Position numbers and translations under genes: made by a program
Notes under the pieces: generated by a model
Told to the model about the DNA's origin: nothing
The model's input: only the letters and a program-made list of their open reading frames with translations
Database searches by the model: none
Part shown: positions 12,703 through 17,202 of the stretch, piece after piece
How the letters are laid out: each line of letters begins with the position of its first letter
How positions within the stretch are numbered: the first letter of the stretch is position 1
NCBI GenBank assembly: GCA_002305725.1
Contig: DBQM01000012.1
Location: forward strand, 1 to 17,202
Reading direction: 5' to 3'
Length of the DNA: 17,202 bases
Source: Ruminococcus sp. UBA1394
GTDB lineage: Bacteria > Bacillota > Clostridia > Oscillospirales > Ruminococcaceae

Positions 12703-14061
12703 TTATTTTCCGACACAAAATCTTGAGAATACATCATCAACAACAGCCTCAGAAACTTTTTCACCGGTAAGCTCCATCAGCTTTTCAGAGGCACTATCCA
12801 GTAAAACAGTAATACCGTCAAGCAAAACACCGCTTTCAAGGGCAGTTTTAGCTTCATTGACATACTCTGCGGCACGTTCAAGACAGTTTTTCTGGCGTTC
12901 ATTAGCTATAAAACCATTTTCCGGTTTATCATTATGTTCAAACATTTCCTCAAGAATTTTTTCAATTTTTTCTATGCCGTCCTCATTTTTAGCCGAAATT
13001 TCAGCAACGTATTTAAAAATACTGTAAATATAATCTCTGTCAATTTTTGAGTCAGCATCAATTTTATTGATAATCGCAACAGATTTGCTCAGATCAATGT
13101 TGGAAATGATACGCTTATCCTCTTCTGAAAGGTCACGGCTGCTGTCAAAAACCGCAAAGATAAGGTCAGCCTCTTTCATTCTGCTGAACGCAATTTCCAC
13201 ACCCATATTTTCAATTACATCATCAGTCGAGCGAATTCCGGCAGTATCAGAAAGGCGGAGCGTAAAGTCACCAAGCTTAATGCTCTCCTCAATGACATCT
13301 CTCGTCGTACCCTCAATATCAGTAACAATACTCCGCTGAAAACCGCTCAGACAGTTCATAAGAGTGGATTTACCGGCATTAGGCCTGCCGACTATGACAG
13401 TATTGATACCATCTCTGATAATACGTCCGCTGTCGTAGGTTGCCGCAAGCTTTGCAAATTTCTGAGACAGTTCTTCCAGTTCAGAGAGCAAAACTTCCGG
13501 TCTGACTTCGGGAACGTCCTCTTCGGGAAAATCTGCCCATGCGGCAAGGTCGGCAAGAATTTTTACAAGATCATTTTTCAGTCCGTTTATTCTTCTGAAA
13601 ACTGCCCCGTCCTTCAGCGCATTGGCACATCTCAGCTCAGTTTCGCCGGCTGAGGAGATAACGTCCATTACTGCCTCTGCCTGTGTCAGCGACATTTTGC
13701 CGTTTAAGAATGCACGCTTGGTAAACTCTCCTGCCCCGGCTGGCTCAGCGCCGTTTTTGAGTATCAGCCTTAAAATCTTTCTTGTGATATATCTTCCGCC
13801 GTGACAGGAAATTTCAGCCACATTTTCTCCTGTATAGCTTTTCGGCGCACGGAAAACAGTCAGCACCACATCGTCAACTACCTCGTCAGCGTCAACAATA
13901 TTTCCGTATGCACAGGTATACCCCTCCATATCCTGAACCGTTTTTCCGGCAAAAGATCTGAAAATTCTATCCGAAATCACAAATGCGTCATTTCCCGAAA
14001 TTCTGATAACTGATATACCTCCCGGTGCGTCCGGAGTTGCAATTGCTGCAATAGTTGACAT
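12703..14061 (-). CDS. mnmE: tRNA modification GTPase MnmE (TrmE)
   Basis: The product is 452 residues, full length. The N-terminal tetrahydrofolate-binding domain occupies about the first 118 residues. A helical domain is split by the inserted G domain: G1 GRPNAGKST (225-233), G2 around TDIEGTTRD (247-255), G3 DTAG (272-275), G4 NKID (332-335). The protein ends in FCVGK, the conserved C-x-G-K motif with the Cys required for modification. It is a K+-activated GTPase acting with MnmG on U34. The ATG at 14061 has AAGGAG 6 bases upstream. It heads the mnmE-mnmG-rsmG unit. Confidence 0.97.
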   Translation of the reverse strand: MSTIAAIATPDAPGGISVIRISGNDAFVISDRIFRSFAGKTVQDMEGYTCAYGNIVDADEVVDDVVLTVFRAPKSYTGENVAEISCHGGRYITRKILRLILKNGAEPAGAGEFTKRAFLNGKMSLTQAEAVMDVISSAGETELRCANALKDGAVFRRINGLKNDLVKILADLAAWADFPEEDVPEVRPEVLLSELEELSQKFAKLAATYDSGRIIRDGINTVIVGRPNAGKSTLMNCLSGFQRSIVTDIEGTTRDVIEESIKLGDFTLRLSDTAGIRSTDDVIENMGVEIAFSRMKEADLIFAVFDSSRDLSEEDKRIISNIDLSKSVAIINKIDADSKIDRDYIYSIFKYVAEISAKNEDGIEKIEKILEEMFEHNDKPENGFIANERQKNCLERAAEYVNEAKTALESGVLLDGITVLLDSASEKLMELTGEKVSEAVVDDVFSRFCVGK

Positions 14062-14096
14062 AATATTCTCCTTATAAAATATTGCTTTACATATTA

Positions 14097-14124
14097 ATTA
14101 TGAATTCTTTAAAAAGATACACAA
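14097..14124 (-). promoter_or_regulatory. Weak candidate promoter for mnmE
   Basis: On the minus strand TTGTGT (14119-14124) and CATAAT (14097-14102) are 16 bases apart in an AT-rich gap after the jag terminator. A promoter is expected here because of that terminator; the exact boxes are uncertain. Confidence 0.35.
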
Positions 14125-14170
14125 ATAATAATGTTATCATATAAATACAGTATATAAATAATTATCTGAA

Positions 14171-14203
14171 AATAACAAAGGCGGATAATATATCCGCCCT
14201 TTA
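14171..14203 (-). terminator. Rho-independent terminator of rnpA-yidD-yidC-jag
   Basis: A 7-bp stem (GGCGGAT/ATCCGCC, 14180-14198) with a 5-base loop lies just after the jag stop. On the minus strand it is followed by TTTGTTATTTT. Confidence 0.82.
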
Positions 14204-14204
14204 A

Positions 14205-15071
14205 TTAAAGTTCAATTTTACCGTAAAGACCGGCGTTGATATTATCTTCCGGCTTTGGCTTTTTGTAGTCCTTTTCAAAACTTGTTTTAAGGTCGAGGGA
14301 ACGTGGTCCATCAGACTTTCTTTTCTTATATCCGCCGTTCTTTCCGCCGCCATTTTTCTTCGGGTGATCCGGAGAAATAACAACCTTTCTGTAAGGCTCC
14401 TCCCCTACCGACTTGGAATTCACACCCTCAATCTTAGCAACTGCGGAATGAATAATTCTTCTTTCGTAAGGATTCATCGGCTCAAGAGTTGTAGCTCTGC
14501 CGGTTTTGAGCGCTTTGTTACCGATTTTATTCGCCAGCTGAATGAGAGTTTCCTCTCTCTTTTCCCTGTAACCGCAGCTGTTGAGAGTAATTCTCTTGTA
14601 TTCGCCCTCAAACTTGTTTGCAACGAGCGAAGTGAGATACTGAAGTGCGTCGAGGGTTTCACCCCTTCTGCCGATTACAGCGCCTGAACCCTTGCTGTCA
14701 ATATCAATGAAAAATGCATTATCAGACGGTGCAATATTAATTTCAGCATCAATATCCATTTTATCCATAATTTTTGCAAGATAATTACGGCAGCATTCGA
14801 TCTGTTCATTCAGTTCCTTCTCAGCTTTGATACCGTCAATAACAGTAACATCAGCAATAACCGGCTTATTATAGCCTGCCCAGACCTTTGCTTCTTCCTT
14901 TATCTTGCCAAACAAACCTTTTTTAACATCATTAAGTACTCTGAATGTTATCTGGTCAATTCTGACGCCAAATTCGTCAGCAGCTTTCTGTTTTGCCTCA
15001 TCAATGGATTTTCCTGTAAAAGTACCGGAGAAGTCCATAGGAATAAGCTTTCCTTCATCATCATAAATCAT
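14205..15071 (-). CDS. jag: RNA-binding protein Jag/KhpB (Jag-N, KH, R3H)
   Basis: The product is 288 residues. The N-terminal Jag domain (about 14-56) ends in the typical KKGLFG. A KH domain carries GAVIGRRGETL (130-140), and the R3H domain has NPYERRIIH (200-208) followed by EEPYRKVVISP. The last 50 residues are a Lys/Gly-rich basic extension that would favour RNA binding. Family members (EloR/KhpB) bind RNA and affect cell elongation and division in streptococci; the role in clostridia is less clear. The ATG at 15071 has GAGGAG about 9 bases upstream. It follows yidC by 40 bp, an arrangement conserved in Firmicutes. Confidence 0.94.
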   Translation of the reverse strand: MIYDDEGKLIPMDFSGTFTGKSIDEAKQKAADEFGVRIDQITFRVLNDVKKGLFGKIKEEAKVWAGYNKPVIADVTVIDGIKAEKELNEQIECCRNYLAKIMDKMDIDAEINIAPSDNAFFIDIDSKGSGAVIGRRGETLDALQYLTSLVANKFEGEYKRITLNSCGYREKREETLIQLANKIGNKALKTGRATTLEPMNPYERRIIHSAVAKIEGVNSKSVGEEPYRKVVISPDHPKKNGGGKNGGYKKRKSDGPRSLDLKTSFEKDYKKPKPEDNINAGLYGKIEL

Positions 15072-15111
15072 CAGGAATCACTCCTCTCAAATTAACCGCA
15101 AAGAGGAAAAG

Positions 15112-16236
15112 TTATTTTTCGTCGTCCTCTTTATATTCGTCGCCGTATTTTTCTGCCATTCTTTTTCTTGCTTCATTAATAAGCTGTCTGTTGTAATTCT
15201 GCTTTTCAGCCCGTGACATACCCTCTGTATCAGCATCGTAATCCGGGCGTGCACCTGCACCGCCCTGTGCTTTCATAAGTTCGTTCTGCTGTTCCATCAT
15301 TCTCTGCATGAAACCAGGACCTTTTTTCTTGTTTTTCTCTTTTATCTTCGCATTGATTGCCTCCACACGTTTCGGAGTGAAGTACATATAAAGCAGGAAA
15401 GTCTGTAAAAATGAGAAAACAGCGGACCAGATCCAGTAGAAACCAACACCGGCAGGAACTGTAAATGCAAGCCATACCGAGAAAAGCGGCATACCGAACA
15501 GCATAACGTTCATACAGCCTGCGCCCTGCATTTTAGCCATTTCCGGATTCATTTTTCTTGATTTATACTGTGAATACAGAGTATAAATCAGCTGAACAAG
15601 ACCAGATACAATCGGAATCATAATAAGCGCAATAGAAGCCTTGTCCCATGTATCAGGTTTAATAGTCGGGATAGCGCCCAGGTCTACTCCCATAAATGTA
15701 TTTTTAAATGAACTTACTTTCTCTACAAAATCATTTCCAAGTTCTTTAAACAGTTCAGGATGTTCCTTTACCCTGCTTAAAATGGTCAGCTCCGGACGTG
15801 TTTTGAAATACTTGTCCGCAAGCTCATTTTCAGTAATAATAGTCTTGGCCTTGTCAAGAACGCTGTCAGAAATTCCGAGGATATGCGAAAGCGGACGGTA
15901 AACAACGTCGAGGACGCCGTAAAGAATAATCATGGTAACGATAAGCGGCAGACAGCTTGCCATCGGGTTTATTCCCTCTTCGTTATAAAGCTTCTGCTGT
16001 TCCTCCTGCAGCTTCTGAGGATTGTTTGCATACTGCTTTTTCAGCTTGTTAAGCTTAGGATTCAGAGCCTGCTGTCTGACAGTCCCAAGCTGCTGCTTAT
16101 AGGAAACAGGCAGCATAATAAGCTTTGCAAGAAGTGTAAAAAGGATAATGGAAATACCGTAATTACCTACAAATTCATATATCCAGTACATTACCCAGCC
16201 AAGAGGATATCCAAGAAGTTCACCTATCTTACCCAA
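15112..16236 (-). CDS. yidC: Membrane protein insertase YidC/OxaI/SpoIIIJ family (TTG start)
   Basis: The product is 374 residues with five or so membrane segments, typical of Gram-positive YidC. The first segment (about 26-44) carries Lys38 where SpoIIIJ has the groove Arg. The next cytoplasmic hairpin is charged (KLNKLKKQYANNPQKL). A loop of about 70 residues after the second segment is longer than in Bacillus. The C-terminal tail is charged and long. No lipobox Cys is visible at the N-terminus, unlike SpoIIIJ. The start is a TTG at 16236 with GGAG 8 bases upstream; the conserved LGYPLGWVMYWIY lies after it, and no upstream ATG is in frame. It inserts Sec-dependent and independent membrane proteins. 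Confidence 0.93.
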   Translation of the reverse strand: MGKIGELLGYPLGWVMYWIYEFVGNYGISIILFTLLAKLIMLPVSYKQQLGTVRQQALNPKLNKLKKQYANNPQKLQEEQQKLYNEEGINPMASCLPLIVTMIILYGVLDVVYRPLSHILGISDSVLDKAKTIITENELADKYFKTRPELTILSRVKEHPELFKELGNDFVEKVSSFKNTFMGVDLGAIPTIKPDTWDKASIALIMIPIVSGLVQLIYTLYSQYKSRKMNPEMAKMQGAGCMNVMLFGMPLFSVWLAFTVPAGVGFYWIWSAVFSFLQTFLLYMYFTPKRVEAINAKIKEKNKKKGPGFMQRMMEQQNELMKAQGGAGARPDYDADTEGMSRAEKQNYNRQLINEARKRMAEKYGDEYKEDDEK

Positions 16237-16283
16237 TATAATTTCTCCATTTCTTTAGTCAATACCGCAAAACAGCATTGTCT

Positions 16284-16523
16284 TTATTTATGTCTGCCCA
16301 GAATATCAAATTTATCCGGGACATAATCTATACCGCCCATACTCCATGGGTTGCATCTTAAAATTCTCCATACAGCAAGCCAGCCGCCTCTGAAAAAACC
16401 GAATTTTTTCACTGCCTCAAGGGCATAGGACGAGCAGGTTGGGTAATATTTGCAGCATGGAGGAAAAAGCGGGGAAATAAATTTCTTATAGAATTTTATA
16501 ATTCCCATAAGGAGATATTTCAT
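16284..16523 (-). CDS. yidD: Membrane protein insertion efficiency factor YidD
   Basis: The product is 79 residues with the diagnostic FISPLFPPCCKYYPTCSSY segment and Cys at 23, 24 and 30. It then has EAVKKFG, a Trp-rich amphipathic stretch, and RCNPWSMGGIDYVP. YidD is thought to sit at the inner face of the membrane and help YidC-dependent insertion. The ATG at 16523 overlaps the rnpA stop by four bases (ATGA), which points to translational coupling; a later Met (16508) lacks a binding site. yidC starts 47 bp downstream. Confidence 0.95.
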   Translation of the reverse strand: MKYLLMGIIKFYKKFISPLFPPCCKYYPTCSSYALEAVKKFGFFRGGWLAVWRILRCNPWSMGGIDYVPDKFDILGRHK

Positions 16524-16864
16524 TTTTCACTGCCCCCGAAAGCCGCAGTTTTAACAGATTTTGCAAGCCATTCCGAAATAACGCCGCTTTTAACACCGCA
16601 TATTGACGCCCTTGCAACAATAACGATATCCAGTCCCAGGGGAATATCCTTTTCATTTTCCCTGTAAGCCTGTCTGATAATTCTTTTTGCACGGTTTCTG
16701 TGCACGGCATTTCCCACCTTTTTTCCGGCAGTTATGCCAAGGCGGTTATATGGCTTTTTATTTGGTCTGACATAGATAACTGCATATCTGCCGACCACCG
16801 ATTTTCCTTTTCTGTAAAGAAAAAGGAAATCCTTGTTTTTATTTAAAGTTTCAGTATAAAGCAT
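16520..16864 (-). CDS. rnpA: Ribonuclease P protein component RnpA
   Basis: The product is 114 residues, basic. The family signature KKVGNAVHRNRAKRIIRQAYR falls at about 48-68, and the N-terminus has the usual L..NKDF..LYRKGKS. It binds RNase P RNA and helps cleave the 5' leader of pre-tRNAs. The ribosome binding site is weak (GGGA about 14 bases from the ATG). The L34 gene rpmH, normally just upstream, is absent from the adjoining 338 bp. It is the first gene in the window of the leftward rnpA-yidD-yidC-jag unit. Confidence 0.96.
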   Translation of the reverse strand: MLYTETLNKNKDFLFLYRKGKSVVGRYAVIYVRPNKKPYNRLGITAGKKVGNAVHRNRAKRIIRQAYRENEKDIPLGLDIVIVARASICGVKSGVISEWLAKSVKTAAFGGSEK

Positions 16865-17202
16865 AATTATTATTTATTCCCGCAGCAGCGTAATAAAGCA
16901 GCTGTGCAGAAGCTTTTTTTCAGATTTTATGATACTTCCGCCGGAAAACCGTGCGAAAATAATTTTAAAGTGCATAAGGGAAAAAATAAAGGGGTACCTG
17001 AATCGAGTGATTCAAAGGTTTTATAAAAGCATATTCTTACGGGGAAATGCTTCTGATTTAATAAAAAAAGGAAGTGATTTTATGAAATTAAAAAACAATA
17101 AAAACCTTATGCACTTTAAAATAAAAAAGCGAATATGTTTTAAGGCAAAACCGCACAATTAGCAGCTATTGCTTTTGCCGCACATCTGCTTGCAGATTTC
17201 CC
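16865..17202. other. Gene-poor region upstream of rnpA, without rpmH
   Basis: On the minus strand I see no L34-like reading frame and no strong sigma-A promoter for rnpA. No DnaA box of the form TTATCCACA is present on either strand. A small hairpin (TGAATC, GAGT, GATTCA) lies at 16999-17014. Near the right edge, GGCAAAA (17144-17150) and TTTTGCC could pair over about 20 bases. A possible short plus-strand peptide is listed separately. Confidence 0.5.
17082..17162 (+). CDS. Possible 26-residue basic peptide of unknown function
   Basis: An ATG at 17082 follows a good ribosome binding site (AAAGGAAG, 7 bases spacing) and opens a 26-codon frame, MKLKNNKNLMHFKIKKR and onward, ending in TAG. It is very rich in Lys/Asn with one Cys and has no hydrophobic core. 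A longer in-frame start at 16929 lacks a binding site. It could be a leader peptide, a precursor of a small modified peptide, or chance; what follows lies beyond the window. I do not recognise a family. Confidence 0.3.
   Translation: MKLKNNKNLMHFKIKKRICFKAKPHN

Noticed and set aside
13986..14001. ATTTCCCGAAATT, half-like a Noc binding site
   Set aside because: It matches only one half of the known ATTTCCCGGGAAAT palindrome and lies in mnmE coding sequence; a similar half-site near 5000 is also imperfect.
16929..17162. 77-residue basic plus-strand frame
   Set aside because: Its ATG has no ribosome binding site; only the internal ATG at 17082 is well placed, so the short form is listed instead at low confidence.
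1..17202. CRISPR arrays, tRNA or rRNA genes, toxin-antitoxin pairs, phage genes, riboswitches or T-box leaders
   Set aside because: I looked along both strands and saw no regularly spaced repeats, no cloverleaf, no T-box before serS and no recognisable defence or phage proteins.

Overview
The window looks like a chromosomal segment of a low-to-moderate GC Clostridia member, most likely Ruminococcaceae/Oscillospirales. The evidence is the origin-proximal block rnpA-yidD-yidC-jag-mnmE-mnmG-rsmG-noc-parA-parB in the usual Firmicutes order, two Spo0J/Noc-type ParB paralogues, consensus parS sites, and sporulation genes spoVAD-spoVAE. The family assignment is inference from gene content and protein style, not from a search.

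Layout, left to right. Positions 1-276 hold the last codons of what looks like a transposase running in from the left edge, then a GC-rich hairpin repeat. Positions 277-2245 are a leftward cluster: spoVAE, spoVAD and a small membrane-anchored protein resembling DUF4830. Positions 2246-2834 contain no gene but hold a striking pair of facing repeat units with a perfect 45-bp inverted repeat. Positions 2835-5626 are three rightward genes: an RsuA-family rRNA pseudouridine synthase, a stand-alone MsmX/UgpC-type sugar ABC ATPase with its own promoter and terminator, and a zinc-dependent phospholipase C-like protein with its own promoter and terminator. A second copy of the GC-rich hairpin repeat lies at 5688-5765.

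From 5805 to 16864 everything is transcribed leftward in at least four units: rnpA-yidD-yidC-jag (terminator near 14180), mnmE-mnmG-rsmG (terminator near 10030), noc alone (terminator near 9000), and parA-parB-serS (promoter near 8940). This groups RNase P protein, membrane protein insertion, an RNA-binding KH/R3H protein, tRNA wobble-uridine modification (MnmE plus MnmG), 16S rRNA methylation, nucleoid occlusion, chromosome segregation and seryl-tRNA charging. Two identical 16-bp parS palindromes (9070-9085 and 12686-12701) sit inside the block and should nucleate the ParB encoded nearby. The direction of the block implies that the replication origin and dnaA lie beyond the right edge.

Odd points: rpmH, normally next to rnpA, is not in the 338 bp upstream of rnpA, where a possible 26-residue basic peptide is found on the other strand. 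spoVAC is not next to spoVAD. The serS product has archaeal/eukaryal-type SerRS signatures. The parA leader contains two related palindromes whose differing bases co-vary. I found no convincing wholly new multi-gene system; most of the window is conserved core genome, and the unexplained material is in the intergenic repeats and leaders.
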